Shown: positions 53,212 to 64,000 of the stretch, piece after piece
Layout: each line of letters begins with the position of its first letter
How positions within the stretch are numbered: position 1 is the first letter of the stretch
Assembly (NCBI RefSeq): GCF_900113905.1
Contig: NZ_FORC01000001.1
Coordinates: 1,548,060 to 1,612,059, forward strand
Length of the DNA stretch: 64,000 bases
Reading direction: 5' to 3'
Source: Phytopseudomonas argentinensis
GTDB lineage: Bacteria; Pseudomonadota; Gammaproteobacteria; Pseudomonadales; Pseudomonadaceae
Translations under genes and position numbers: made by a program
Notes under the pieces: generated by a model
Told to the model about the DNA's origin: nothing
The model's database searches: none
The model's input: the letters and a program-made list of their open reading frames with translations, nothing else

Positions 53212-53835
53212 TCAGCAAGCCCCAGGATCGCGATCATTCGCCAACGCCTCGACCATGAAGTCGACGAAGGCACGCACTCGTGGTGAGAGGTGGCGGGATT
53301 GTGGATAGATGATCGAGATCAAGTCCGCCGCCGGCTGACGGCCGTCGAGAACCGGCACCAGCCGGCCCGCGGCGATTTTTCCCCTGCACGTGCTAGCGGT
53401 GAATTGGCTCCAGGCCGCCAACGCCGCGGTATGGGGGCCAAGCCATCGTTGAAGGTCAAGGAGCCCCAGGGCTGACGCAGCGACCAGCGATGGAAATGGC
53501 CAGATCGAGCTGTGGATAACGCCCCTGGAACGCATCCAGCAGTGGCCCCCGGTTACGCCCGAGGGTACCCGCAGGCTGACTTGCCGAGTGCCCTTAGGTT
53601 GCGGCCCGGCACCAGCCGGGCGTTGTTGAGATCGGCGATCGCCTGCCGGCACCGATGAAAAAGCCTCGCCATGACCGTCAGGTTGACGCTGCGGGAGTGC
53701 GCAGCGGCAAGGCCGTGCCAGGCTGCGCCCCCAGGCACTTGATGGCATTGCTCACGCCAGCCTGGTAATGTCCAGGGCCTCGGCGGCGCCCATGAGCCCC
53801 CGGCGCTCTGCGGCCGCGACGAAACTGCCTGGCAT
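53212..53835 (-). pseudogene. LysR-type regulator, multiply frameshifted
   Basis: Pieces of a LysR protein appear in different frames: an N-terminal HTH part (SFVAAAERRGLMGAAEALDI, then in another frame VSNAIKCLGAQPGTALPLRT), a linker (LTVMARLFHRCRQAIADLNNA), and the C-terminal effector domain (GRLVPVLDGRQPAADLISII, then YPQSRHLSPRVRAFVDFMVE). At least three frameshifts and internal loss make it non-functional. Its normal target is unknown. Confidence 0.85.
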
Positions 53836-53843
53836 CCGACTCG

Positions 53844-55799
53844 TCAGATCTTGCGTGTCGCCTCGATCCGCGCAATCTCCTGCGGCTGCACGTAGTAGTC
53901 GGTGTCTTCGTCGTAGCTGCGCACGATAAAGCAGGCAATGCTGGCCACGAAGGTCACGCCCACCAGCCACCAGATATGCCAGATCAGCGCGAAGCACATC
54001 AGGGTCATGAACGCCGAGGCGATCAGGCCGATGCCTGTGTTGCGCGGCATATGGATCGGTCGGAATTTCGTTGGTGCTGGCTTGAGGCCGTCGCGCTTCT
54101 GCTCGTGGAACTCGTCGATGCGGTCGCCGCGCGGGGTGACCGCGAAGTTGTAGAACGGCGGCGGCGATGCGGTCGACCATTCCAGGGTGCGGGCATTCCA
54201 GGGGTCGCCGCTGTGGTCGGCCAGCTCCTTGCGCTTGATGATAGATACCGCGAACTGGATCAGCGTGCAGAGGATGCCCAGGCCGATCAGCACGGCGCCG
54301 ACCACGGCCACGTACAGGTAGGGTTCCCACTCGGGATTGGTGCTGCTGTTCAGACGCCGGGTCATGCCCATGAAACCGAGGATGTAGAGCGGCATGAAGG
54401 CCAGGTAGAAACCGACGATCCAGCACCAGAACGACGCCTTGCCCCAGCCTTCGTGCAGCCGGAAGCCGAATACTTTCGGGAACCAGTAAGTGATGCCCGC
54501 CATGTAGCCGAACACCGCACCGCCGATGATCACGTTATGGAAGTGGGCCACCAGGAACAGGCTGTTGTGCAGCAGGAAATCCGCACCCGGTACCGCGAGC
54601 AGCACGCCGGTCATGCCGCCGATGGAAAAGGTGATGATGAAGCCCAGGGTCCACAGGATCGGCGTCGGGAACTCCAGGCGGCCGCGGTACATGGTGAACA
54701 GCCAGGTGAAGATCTTCACCCCGGTGGGTACCGCGATGACCATGGTCATGATGCCGAAGAAGGCGTTGACGCTCGCCCCCGAGCCCATGGTGAAGAAGTG
54801 GTGCAGCCACACCACGAACGACAAGAGAGTAATCGCCACGGTCGCCCAGACCATCGAGTGGTAGCCGAACAGGCGCTTGCGCGCGAAGGTCGCGGTCACC
54901 TCGGAGAACACCCCGAAGGCCGGCAGTATCAGCAGGTACACCTCGGGGTGGCCCCAGGCCCACACCAGGTTCACGTACATCATCGGGCTGCCGCCGGCGG
55001 TGTTGGTGAACAGGTGGAAATCCAGGTAGCGGTCCAGGGTCAGCATCGCCAGGGCCACGGTAAGGATCGGGAAGGCCGCGCAGATGATCACGCTGGTGCA
55101 CAGGATGGTCCAGGTGAAGATCGGCATCTGGAACAGGCCCATGCCCGGCGCACGCATCTTGAGGATGGTGACCAGGAAGTTGACCCCGGTGAGCAGCGTG
55201 CCGAGGCCCGAGAGCTGCAGGCTCCAGATGAAGTAGTCGACGCCCACGCCCGGGCTGTACTCGATGCCCGACAGCGGCGGATAGGCGACCCAGCCGGTCA
55301 TGGCGAACTCGCCTACGAATAGCGAGATGTTGGTCAGCAGCACGCCACCGACGAACAGCCAGAAGCTCAGCGAGTTGAGCAGCGGGAAGGCCACGTCGCG
55401 GGCACCGATCTGCAGCGGCGTGACGATATTCATCAGCCCGACCACCAGGGGTGTAGCTACGAAGAAGATCATGATCACGCCGTGGGCGGTGAAGATCTGG
55501 TCATAGTGATGGGGCGGCAGGTAACCCTCGGCGCCGCCCGTGGCCACGGCCAGTTGGGTGCGCATCATGATGGCGTCGGCGAAGCCGCGCAGCAGCATGA
55601 TCAGGGCGACGATCACGTACATCACGCCGATCTTCTTGTGGTCGACCGAGGTCAGCCATTCGCGCCACAACCAGCCCCACTTCCTGAAGTAGGTCAGCGC
55701 GGCGAACAGGCCCAGGCCACCGAGCGCCACCATGATCATGGTGACGACGAGGATGGGCTCATGCAGGGGTATGGCGTCGAGAGTCAGTTTTCCGAGCAT
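53844..55799 (-). CDS. cyoB: Cytochrome bo-type quinol oxidase subunit I, orphan
   Basis: 651 residues from the ATG giving [16 protein letters not shown], the normal CyoB start (E. coli 663). Heme-copper oxidase motifs are intact: [20 protein letters not shown] with the CuB His, [11 protein letters not shown], and [16 protein letters not shown]. It should pump protons while reducing O2 with ubiquinol, but the usual cyoA, cyoC, cyoD and cyoE partners are absent on both sides. It either works with subunits elsewhere or is a remnant. Confidence 0.93.
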   Translation of the reverse strand: MLGKLTLDAIPLHEPILVVTMIMVALGGLGLFAALTYFRKWGWLWREWLTSVDHKKIGVMYVIVALIMLLRGFADAIMMRTQLAVATGGAEGYLPPHHYDQIFTAHGVIMIFFVATPLVVGLMNIVTPLQIGARDVAFPLLNSLSFWLFVGGVLLTNISLFVGEFAMTGWVAYPPLSGIEYSPGVGVDYFIWSLQLSGLGTLLTGVNFLVTILKMRAPGMGLFQMPIFTWTILCTSVIICAAFPILTVALAMLTLDRYLDFHLFTNTAGGSPMMYVNLVWAWGHPEVYLLILPAFGVFSEVTATFARKRLFGYHSMVWATVAITLLSFVVWLHHFFTMGSGASVNAFFGIMTMVIAVPTGVKIFTWLFTMYRGRLEFPTPILWTLGFIITFSIGGMTGVLLAVPGADFLLHNSLFLVAHFHNVIIGGAVFGYMAGITYWFPKVFGFRLHEGWGKASFWCWIVGFYLAFMPLYILGFMGMTRRLNSSTNPEWEPYLYVAVVGAVLIGLGILCTLIQFAVSIIKRKELADHSGDPWNARTLEWSTASPPPFYNFAVTPRGDRIDEFHEQKRDGLKPAPTKFRPIHMPRNTGIGLIASAFMTLMCFALIWHIWWLVGVTFVASIACFIVRSYDEDTDYYVQPQEIARIEATRKI

Positions 55800-55851
55800 G
55801 TGTCGATACGGCGCCGGCTGGCGGCGCACGGGCTCCTTGGGTCAGTGAGAA

Positions 55852-56363
55852 TCAGGATTGGCTGCGGCGACGGAACAGCGGGCGCGGCTCGATGACCGAG
55901 CGGCCGTACTGCACGCTCATGCCGGCCAGGCCCTTGAGGGCGTCGTGCACGGACTTGTCCTCGCGCACGGCGAAGCTGTCGAAGCCGCACTGGCGCATAT
56001 GGCTGAGCTGGTCACGCAGCACATCGCCGACCGCGCGCAGCTCACCGCACCAACCCAGGCGGCTACGCAGCAGGTAGGCCTTGCTGTAGCCGCGGCCGTC
56101 GCGAAAGCTCGGGAAGTCGATGGCGATCAAGGGCAACACGGCGAGCCAGGGCTGCAGATCCATGGGGTCGTCATCCGGGCCCAGCAGCAGGCCGTCACGG
56201 CTGACGGCTGCGCCCTGCAGCACCGCCGGGGGCTGGCGTTCCAGCCAATTGGGCAGCGGTACGATCAGGCTACCCGCGCCCGCTGCTTCGGCATCGCCCG
56301 GCACACGCCAGGGATCGTCACTGACGATGCGCGGCTCGCCTTCGCGCAGGCTGATCAGGTTGT

Positions 56364-56367
<4 letters not shown>
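55852..56367 (-). CDS. DUF934 protein linked to sulfite/nitrite reductase
   Basis: 171 residues from the ATG overlapping the cysI stop; the frame upstream belongs to cysI antisense and is not used. Contains DFPSFRDGRGYSKAYLLRSR, RAVGDVLRDQLSHMRQCGFD, the DUF934 signature. In Pseudomonas this gene follows cysI and is thought to support electron delivery for assimilatory sulfur metabolism. Confidence 0.9.
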
Positions 56368-58034
<1,667 letters not shown>

Positions 58035-58318
58035 GACAGGCCCCTTGCGCCAAACAGCGCGGCAGACAGGGCCGCCACTATGGGCAAGCGGGCAAAATCA
58101 AAACAGCCTCAGATAATTCATAAAAAACCGGATCAGATGGATCTCTGATGATCGTATTCGACGCTGTCGGCACTGACTGGATTGCTGCAAACCCCTAGCT
58201 GACAGGCGCCTCGATCTGATATGTAAAAATCATTAATTCACACACCTGATATCTTCTGTAACATCCTTGACCGTTGCATTATCACTGCAGCGCCCTATTT
58301 CTTGCGCATCGGTACACC
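58035..58318. promoter_or_regulatory. Divergent promoter region cysI / MocR regulator
   Basis: About 280 AT-richer bases separate the divergent genes. No exact operator was recognised; the sequence near 58200-58275 (TAAAAATCATTAATTCAC) is the AT-rich core where both promoters probably lie. Confidence 0.4.
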
Positions 58319-59728
58319 ATGAAACGCTACGAAAAACTCGCTGACGAAATCGCCGCGCTGATCCGCTCGGGCCTGCTGGCGCCCGGCGAGAAAGTGCCTT
58401 CGGTGCGTCACGCCAGCCGTACCTATGGCGTCAGCGCTTCCACCGTGTTCCAGGCCTATTACCTGCTCGAGGACCGCGGGCTGATCCAGGCCCGCGCGCG
58501 CTCCGGCTATTTCGTGCGCGAGCACGCCAAGCGACCGCTGCACGAGCCACAGCAGCGCACGGGCGCCGTGCAGGCGACCGATGTGGATGTCAGCGAACTG
58601 GTGTTCTCGGTGCTCGGCTCGTTGAAGGATCCGCACACCGTGCCATTCGGATCGGCGTTCCCCAGCCCGGACCTGTTCCCACTGCCGCGCCTGGCCCGCT
58701 CCATGGCACAGAGCGTGCGCGACATGCCGAGCCACGCGGTGATCGCCGACATGACCGAGGGCAACCCGGAGCTGCGCCGGCAAATCGCCCTGCGCTACAT
58801 GCTCAGCGGCGTACGCCTGCCGCTCGAAGAACTGGTGATTACCAGTGGCGCCATGGAGGCGCTCAACCTGTGCCTGCAGTCGGTGACCGAACCGGGCGAT
58901 CTGGTGGCCATCGAGAGCCCGGCCTTCTACGCCACCCTGCAGGTGCTGGAGCGCCTCAAGCTCAAGGCCGTGGAAATTCCCGTGCACCCGCGCGAAGGCA
59001 TCGACCTGGACAGCCTGGCCGACAGCCTGCAGCGCCTGCCGATCAAGGCCTGCTGGTTCATGAGCAGCCTGCAGAACCCGCTCGGCGCGAGCATGAGCGA
59101 CGCCAAGAAGGCGGCGCTGTACGAACTGCTGCAGCGCCATCAGGTGCCGCTGATCGAGGACGACGTGTACGCCGAACTGCATTACGGCGCCCAGCCGCCA
59201 AAGCCGGTAAAGAGCTCTGACCGCGAAGGCCTGGTGATGCACTGCGGCTCGTTCTCCAAATGCCTGGCACCCGGATACCGGGTCGGCTGGGTGGCCGGGG
59301 GGCGCTATGCCCAGCGCATTGCCTGGCTCAAGCTGATGACCACCATCTCACCCTCGGTGCCCGCCCAGGCGGCGCTGGCCGACTACCTGCAGCACGGTGG
59401 TTACGACCGCCACTTGCGCAAGCTGCGTCACCAATTGGAAAGCCAGCAGGGCTCGATGCTCGCCTCCGCCGCACGGCACTTCCCGGCGGACACCCGGGTG
59501 ACGCGGCCCAGTGGCGGCTACTTTCTGTGGTTCGAGTTTTCCGAGCGCGTCGACGCCCTGCAGCTGTTTCGCCTCGCGCTGGCCCAGGGCATCAGCCTGG
59601 CGCCGGGGCCGATCTTCTCGGCCACTCGCGGCTTCGGCCATTGCGCGCGGCTCAATCACGGCCACCCGTGGAACGCCGGGAACGAACAGGCGATGGCAAC
59701 CCTGGGGCGGATCATCGCCTCGTTCTGA
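58319..59728 (+). CDS. MocR-type GntR/aminotransferase regulator
   Basis: 469 residues from the ATG giving MKRYEKLADEIAALIRSG; a GTG/ATG 45 bases earlier is less typical. The N-terminal GntR winged helix (PSVRHASRTYGVSASTVFQA) is fused to a PLP-dependent aminotransferase-like domain with the Lys-containing GSFSKCLAPGYRVGW. MocR proteins regulate PLP-, amino-acid- or sulfur-related genes; divergence from cysI suggests a link to sulfur assimilation. Confidence 0.9.
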   Translation: MKRYEKLADEIAALIRSGLLAPGEKVPSVRHASRTYGVSASTVFQAYYLLEDRGLIQARARSGYFVREHAKRPLHEPQQRTGAVQATDVDVSELVFSVLGSLKDPHTVPFGSAFPSPDLFPLPRLARSMAQSVRDMPSHAVIADMTEGNPELRRQIALRYMLSGVRLPLEELVITSGAMEALNLCLQSVTEPGDLVAIESPAFYATLQVLERLKLKAVEIPVHPREGIDLDSLADSLQRLPIKACWFMSSLQNPLGASMSDAKKAALYELLQRHQVPLIEDDVYAELHYGAQPPKPVKSSDREGLVMHCGSFSKCLAPGYRVGWVAGGRYAQRIAWLKLMTTISPSVPAQAALADYLQHGGYDRHLRKLRHQLESQQGSMLASAARHFPADTRVTRPSGGYFLWFEFSERVDALQLFRLALAQGISLAPGPIFSATRGFGHCARLNHGHPWNAGNEQAMATLGRIIASF

Positions 59729-59834
59729 ATCGGCAACTGTGAGACACGCACGGACTGTTGTGGGCAGCGACCGACGGATAGGCAGCGCCGGGCAAAGCTG
59801 TCCTAATAGCGGTTTTCAGCTCGCAGGTTCAACC

Positions 59835-60887
59835 ATGATCCGTCGCTCCCTCGCCCTGCTCGTTGCCCTGGCCGCCGGCGGCGCCAACGCCGCCGAACAG
59901 GTGCCGCTGTACAGCAACCTCAAGGACTGGCTGGTGGCCTGCGATAACACCCGCCAGTGCACGGCGATATCCACGGCAGCCGAGAGCGAGGCCGAAGCCA
60001 CCCCGATCTGGAGCTTGCGTATCACCCGCGAGGCCGGCCCCGACGGCCTCCTGCATGTCGGGGTATTCAGCTACAACGAGGCCCGCGGTCAGCCGCTGCT
60101 CGATGGCAAGCCGCTGCAGGTCAAGCTGCAGCCCGGCCAGTTGACCGAGGGCTCGGTGCCGGAAATGTACAGCATCGCCGGTGCCGACGCCGAAGCGCTG
60201 ATCGCCGAGCTGCGCAACGGCCAACGCCTGCTGCTACCTACCGAGGAAGGCGAGGCGGTGACCTCGCTCAGCGGCATGAGCGCCGCCCTGCTGCTGATGG
60301 ATTCGGTGCAGGGCCGCCTGGGCACCACCACGGCCCTGCTGCGCAAGGGCAACAACCCGGCGAGCAGCGTGCCGCCCGCCCTGGCCGCACCGCCGGCGCC
60401 AACTTGGCAAGCACCCAAGCCACTGAGCGAGGCCGACAGCAAGCGTGTGCTGGAGGCGGTGCGCGAGGCGACGCGCAGCGACTGGGAAAAGGACATGGTC
60501 GAGGCTGGCCTGCCCGAGGGCCAGGCCTTCGCGCTCAGCGACCGCGAGGCGCTGGTCATCCTCAAGACCGAATGCGGCGCCTACAACTGCGCTTACAGCC
60601 TGTACCAGGCACCCCTCGACCAGCCGCAGCAGGCGCGCAAGGCGAGCATTCCTGAAATCCCCGTCTTCGAGGATCTGCCACCCCATGGCAGCGTCGAGTT
60701 CGACCCGGCCAGCGGTGACCTGAGCAGCTTCACCCTGGCCATGGGCATGGGCGGCTGCGGCTTTACCCAGCGCTGGCGCTACGACGGCAAGGGCTTCGCG
60801 CCGATCCACGCCAGCATGCTGGGCACCTGCATCGGCCTGGATTCAGCTTACTGGCCGGTGCTGTGGCGCACCGCCGAGAAGCGCTGA
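59835..60887 (+). CDS. DUF1176 periplasmic protein
   Basis: 350 residues from MIRRSLALLVALAAGGANAA, a Sec signal peptide; longer frames run into the MocR gene. Mature part has LKDWLVACDNTRQCTAI, TECGAYNCAYSLYQ and GGCGFTQRWRYDG, the DUF1176 pattern. Function unknown. Its last 40 bases overlap the convergent next gene. Confidence 0.8.
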   Translation: MIRRSLALLVALAAGGANAAEQVPLYSNLKDWLVACDNTRQCTAISTAAESEAEATPIWSLRITREAGPDGLLHVGVFSYNEARGQPLLDGKPLQVKLQPGQLTEGSVPEMYSIAGADAEALIAELRNGQRLLLPTEEGEAVTSLSGMSAALLLMDSVQGRLGTTTALLRKGNNPASSVPPALAAPPAPTWQAPKPLSEADSKRVLEAVREATRSDWEKDMVEAGLPEGQAFALSDREALVILKTECGAYNCAYSLYQAPLDQPQQARKASIPEIPVFEDLPPHGSVEFDPASGDLSSFTLAMGMGGCGFTQRWRYDGKGFAPIHASMLGTCIGLDSAYWPVLWRTAEKR

Positions 60888-61516
60888 ACCGCCGGGAACA
60901 GCGTGCCCAGGGTACGACGCGCCTGGGCCGCCTGCAGGTACTCATCGAGCAGGCCGGCCAGCTCGTCGATGCCCAGGCGGCGGCCGTCGAGCATCGGGTT
61001 GAACAACCACAACCGCAGGCGCATGCCAGCGGCCACCGGGCGCGCATCCGGCGCGGCCAGCGACTTGAAGCACGGCGGCGTCAGCCCCGGCACGCGCTGC
61101 CCGGCCATCACCGAAAACACCAGCGCCATGCTCAGCTGATGCTGCTCGATCTCGAAGGCGTCGAAGCACTCCCAAGGCGTGGCCTCGCGGGCGTTGGCGA
61201 ACTGCACGCTGTCGGCGCTCAGCACCATCACGCAACGACCGTTGCGGCGGCTGAGGGCTTCGGCACAGGCAAGCAGCAGCAGACCCGCCGCCAGCAGCAA
61301 GGCGCCGGGCACCCAGCACAGCCAGTGCGCCGCGCGCATATGGATCAGGCTCGGCAGGCTGACCAGCCAACCGCCGACGAACAGCAGCACCGCGGCCCCA
61401 AGGGCGCTGAATAGCGCTTGCCCGGAAGCCCGCTCGTGGATTTCGTAACGCTGCTGCGGGCCGTCGGCGTGAGCCTGCAAGTCGCTCAGCAGCGCCTCGC
61501 GGCTGGCATCATCCAT
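60848..61516 (-). CDS. Hypothetical membrane protein
   Basis: 222 residues with two central transmembrane helices (about 35-55 and 65-88) and a C-terminal soluble domain (RLRLWLFNPMLDGRRLGIDE). No recognised family. Overlaps the next leftward gene by eight bases, so probably an operon with it; the two share size and layout and may be distant paralogues. Confidence 0.65.
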   Translation of the reverse strand: MDDASREALLSDLQAHADGPQQRYEIHERASGQALFSALGAAVLLFVGGWLVSLPSLIHMRAAHWLCWVPGALLLAAGLLLLACAEALSRRNGRCVMVLSADSVQFANAREATPWECFDAFEIEQHQLSMALVFSVMAGQRVPGLTPPCFKSLAAPDARPVAAGMRLRLWLFNPMLDGRRLGIDELAGLLDEYLQAAQARRTLGTLFPAVQRFSAVRHSTGQ

Positions 61517-62150
61517 GTTGTTTCAGGGCATCGAGCTGCTGCTGGGCCAGGGCAGCTTGCACGTAGGCGGTCAGCAGTGCGGCCAGGTCATCGATATCGA
61601 GCTTGCTGCCACCGCTGGCCACGCCGGCGGAGTTGATCCGCACATGGGGCTGAGGCTTTTTCAGCACCATCGCCTGGTTACCGAACAGCACCGATACCGG
61701 GCGATGGGTCGGCAGTGAGGCGGTTTCGCTCAGGGTCAGTTTCTGCAGGGTTACCAGGCCTTCGTCCTTGACGAAGACGTCGACCACCTCGGTCAGGTCG
61801 ATGGGCCCGCTGAGTGCGGTGTGATGCAGCTCGCGGCGGGTCAGGCGCATGAACACCTCGCGGCCGGCGTTGCGGTGCTGCCAGGTAAGCAACAGGAAGA
61901 ACAGCGTCAGGAAGCCACCGCAAATCATCAGGCCGGTCTTGCCGAAACTGAAGCCGCCCCACAGGATGCCCAGCGCGCCGAGGATCAGCACCGGACCGAG
62001 TACCCAGTAGCGCTTGGTGTTGGTGAACTCCATCTGCTCCGGCACCCGTTCGATGACCTGGGTGAGTTCGGCGACCACGGCGTCACGCTGGGCGCCATGC
62101 GGATACACGACGCCGTCATCGGAGAAGCGCGGTGACAGGGGTTGATTCAT
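61509..62150 (-). CDS. Hypothetical membrane protein
   Basis: 213 residues. A short N-terminal region, two helices (about 50-66 and 72-90), then a soluble domain with VSVLFGNQAMVLKKPQPHVR and LDIDDLAALLTAYV. The layout resembles the neighbouring 222-residue protein. Function unknown. Confidence 0.65.
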   Translation of the reverse strand: MNQPLSPRFSDDGVVYPHGAQRDAVVAELTQVIERVPEQMEFTNTKRYWVLGPVLILGALGILWGGFSFGKTGLMICGGFLTLFFLLLTWQHRNAGREVFMRLTRRELHHTALSGPIDLTEVVDVFVKDEGLVTLQKLTLSETASLPTHRPVSVLFGNQAMVLKKPQPHVRINSAGVASGGSKLDIDDLAALLTAYVQAALAQQQLDALKQHG

Positions 62151-62275
62151 CGAAAAAATCCTCGCATAGAATGATGCGCGGATTATCCGGCCCGTCAGAC
62201 AGGCTGGGCAGCACGGCGGCTGGCAGTCACAACAATCAGCCGCCCGCTCAAAACTCTGCCGCCTGCGCCAACGCC

Positions 62276-62704
62276 TTATCGAGCCTGCAGGTAGTCGGTG
62301 AGAAAGGCCTGGGCGTTGCCCTGCTCCGAGAGGCCGTTGTCATACCCGACCATCAACGGCTTCGCCTCACCCGGCAGGTACAGCTCACCCCAACCGTTGC
62401 GAACCAGCAGCACCACGAACTTCTTGCCATCGACCTGGGTGCTGTAACGCGTGTCCTCGGCATTCTTTTCCACATCCATACGCTGGATGCGCATGTCCCA
62501 GTCGTGGTCCACACCCTCGACCTGCACCAGGGCCCGGTTCTCGCTACGTGCGCCGATGCGCAAGGTCCACACCTTCACGCCCTGCTCGCCGGAGAACGCC
62601 ACCACCTTGGGCGCTACCTCCGGACGTTCCTCGGCCTGTACAAAACCGCTGGCAAGCGCCAGCAGCATGGCCAGCAACGCGGTACTTCTCGCGAAAATCA
62701 TCAT
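62276..62704 (-). CDS. Hypothetical periplasmic protein
   Basis: 142 residues with a clear Sec signal peptide (ARSTALLAMLLALASGFVQA). Small beta-rich mature part with KVWTLRIGARSENRALVQVE. No family recognised. Separate from the membrane-protein pair by 125 bases. Confidence 0.65.
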   Translation of the reverse strand: MMIFARSTALLAMLLALASGFVQAEERPEVAPKVVAFSGEQGVKVWTLRIGARSENRALVQVEGVDHDWDMRIQRMDVEKNAEDTRYSTQVDGKKFVVLLVRNGWGELYLPGEAKPLMVGYDNGLSEQGNAQAFLTDYLQAR

Positions 62705-62833
62705 GCATTCTGCTCCCGTTGAAATCAGCCATTGAAATCAACGCAGCACGCCATGCCTAGCAGCACAGCCGCAGCCCACAACAATAACGCGGCCAATCAC
62801 AACGACTGACGGTCGAAGGTCGATAGCGATAAA

Positions 62834-63823
62834 ATGTCAAAGTGTGTCACCCGTACTCAAAGGATGCCTGTCCCGATGCAACGCTGGACCCCCTACCTGG
62901 ACACGCAATTCTGCTTCGACCACCCGTCGGCCCTGGCCAAGGCGGGCGTATTCGACGCCAGCACGCCGCGGGTGATGGGCAGCGCCATCGGTCATTACCG
63001 CGCCCGCACGGTGCGCCCGCACCTGCAGTATTTCGACTGCGACCTGCAGTTTCCCGAGCCCCTGCGCATCCACAAGGTGCTGCCCGGCAGCCTGTGCATC
63101 GTCCAGGTGCTCGACGGCGAGTGGCAACACCGGGTCGATGGCCATCTGCACCGTTACACGCCAGGCACCCCTCACCTCCTGGGCGTCAGCGAGTGTATGG
63201 AAGCCATCGACCAGTTGCCGGCCGGCAGCCACGCACGCATGGCTGGCTTGCGCATCGCCGGTGACTACCTGCACGAACTCGCCGAAGAAGACCCCGACCT
63301 GCAACCGCTGCTCGGCCTGCTCGACAACGGCATCCGCTTTACCGAAGTGCAACGTTGCAAGGCCCTGAGCGGCTTGCTGCAGCGTCTTTATCAGTCGCCC
63401 TACCACGGCGCCATGGAACGCCTGCATCAGGAAAGCCTGAGCCTGGCCGTGCTGGTGGAACTGGCGGCGCACTTCAAGGGGCGCGCATCGGCGCTACCAC
63501 AACCGGTGCGCGGGCAGCGCGACCTGGCCTTCGAGGCGCGCCGCCTGCTCGATGCCAATCTGGAACAGCCGCCCGGCAGCCAGGCACTGGCGCTGCAGCT
63601 GGGCGTCGGCGAGACCACCCTGCGCCGTGCGTTCAGCCAGGTGTTCGGGCAATCCATGCTGCAGTACGTGCGCCAGCAGCGCATGGAACTGGCTCGCACC
63701 CTGCTGCGCCAGCGCAAATGGCAGGTGGCGCAGATCGCCTATCGCCTGGGCTACACCAGCCCGGCCAACTTCAGCCACGCCTACCGGGCATACTTCGGTC
63801 ACCCGCCAGGCGCGGAGCGCTAG
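62834..63823 (+). CDS. AraC-family transcriptional regulator
   Basis: Up to 329 residues; starts at codons 11 or 15 are also possible. The N-terminal 200 residues are a sensor region with HKVLPGSLCIVQVLDGEWQH. The C-terminal 100 residues hold two HTH motifs (ALALQLGVGETTLRRAFSQV; VAQIAYRLGYTSPANFSHAY), the AraC/XylS signature. Probably similar to PchR-type iron/siderophore regulators in layout, but the ligand is unknown. Confidence 0.9.
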   Translation: MSKCVTRTQRMPVPMQRWTPYLDTQFCFDHPSALAKAGVFDASTPRVMGSAIGHYRARTVRPHLQYFDCDLQFPEPLRIHKVLPGSLCIVQVLDGEWQHRVDGHLHRYTPGTPHLLGVSECMEAIDQLPAGSHARMAGLRIAGDYLHELAEEDPDLQPLLGLLDNGIRFTEVQRCKALSGLLQRLYQSPYHGAMERLHQESLSLAVLVELAAHFKGRASALPQPVRGQRDLAFEARRLLDANLEQPPGSQALALQLGVGETTLRRAFSQVFGQSMLQYVRQQRMELARTLLRQRKWQVAQIAYRLGYTSPANFSHAYRAYFGHPPGAER

Positions 63824-63826
63824 CAG

Positions 63827-64000
63827 AGAAAACTTCTGCCCCGTCGGCCACCGCCACAGTGACCTGTACCGAGGGCACAGGGCCCTGGAATCAGGCGGGC
63901 GCAAGGCGCAACATCGACAATCTGTTCTAGACTCGATTGCGTGGCAACCGCTCGAACCTCGGGCGGCACGGCGCATGAAACGAGCCTGGGACGCCTGCGC
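63827..64000. other. Right window edge, no gene recognised
   Basis: No credible ORF, repeat or terminator. An ATG at 63974 could begin a gene that continues beyond the window. Confidence 0.3.

Overview
The window is GC-rich chromosomal DNA, most consistent with a Pseudomonas or close relative. The evidence is the codon usage, the DUF1652, DUF1654 and DUF3606 small proteins, a DUF934-cysI pair and a gluconate-dehydrogenase-type operon. The species assignment is an inference from protein resemblance; no search was run.

Host left flank (1-2163): the end of a polar amino-acid ABC permease, a methyltransferase-like protein and an intact tRNA-Thr(UGU). A complete P2-like prophage (about 2119-39727) sits in the 3' end of that tRNA, bounded by a 50-bp direct repeat. 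Its late genes follow P2 order: Q and P leftward; O N M L, a small ORF, X, holin, endolysin, two spanin genes, R and S rightward; then V W J I H G; then FI FII E/E' T U D. Three copies of a 23-bp inverted repeat lie ahead of P/O, V and FI and are probably the sites for the Ogr/Delta-type zinc finger activator encoded at 31280. The control and early block follows: an SOS-box-driven umuDC-like pair facing a DUF1654 gene, a leftward lysogeny operon starting with a CI-like repressor, rightward early regulators, a toprim primase/helicase, small accessory genes, an excisionase-like gene and a tyrosine integrase next to attR.

The prophage carries several AT-richer cargo genes. The most notable is a two-gene module at 27328-29239 that reads as a Pycsar anti-phage system: a class III cyclase (PycC-like) and a three-helix membrane effector (PycTM-like), placed downstream of the repressor so that lysogens could express it. 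A second candidate is a 165-residue protein after gene D with an almost textbook RHIM core (IQVG-xx-N-x-M) and a C-terminal hydrophobic glycine-rich tail. A third is a 397-residue orphan between S and V. A small membrane protein near attL is a fourth, weaker candidate.

Right of attR (39728-about 44030) is a graveyard of an older related prophage at the same tRNA: another copy of the phage left end, fragments of D, umuC and the early regulator, and a second SOS-box/DUF1654 unit. These are interspersed with small host-type genes and a PAS histidine kinase. The remaining sequence is host: a PAS-PAS chemotaxis-type receptor, a three-subunit membrane dehydrogenase operon (small Tat subunit, GMC flavoprotein, tri-heme cytochrome c), a hybrid histidine kinase, a wrecked LysR gene, an orphan cyoB, DUF934-cysI, a MocR-type regulator, DUF1176 and three further envelope or membrane proteins, and an AraC regulator.
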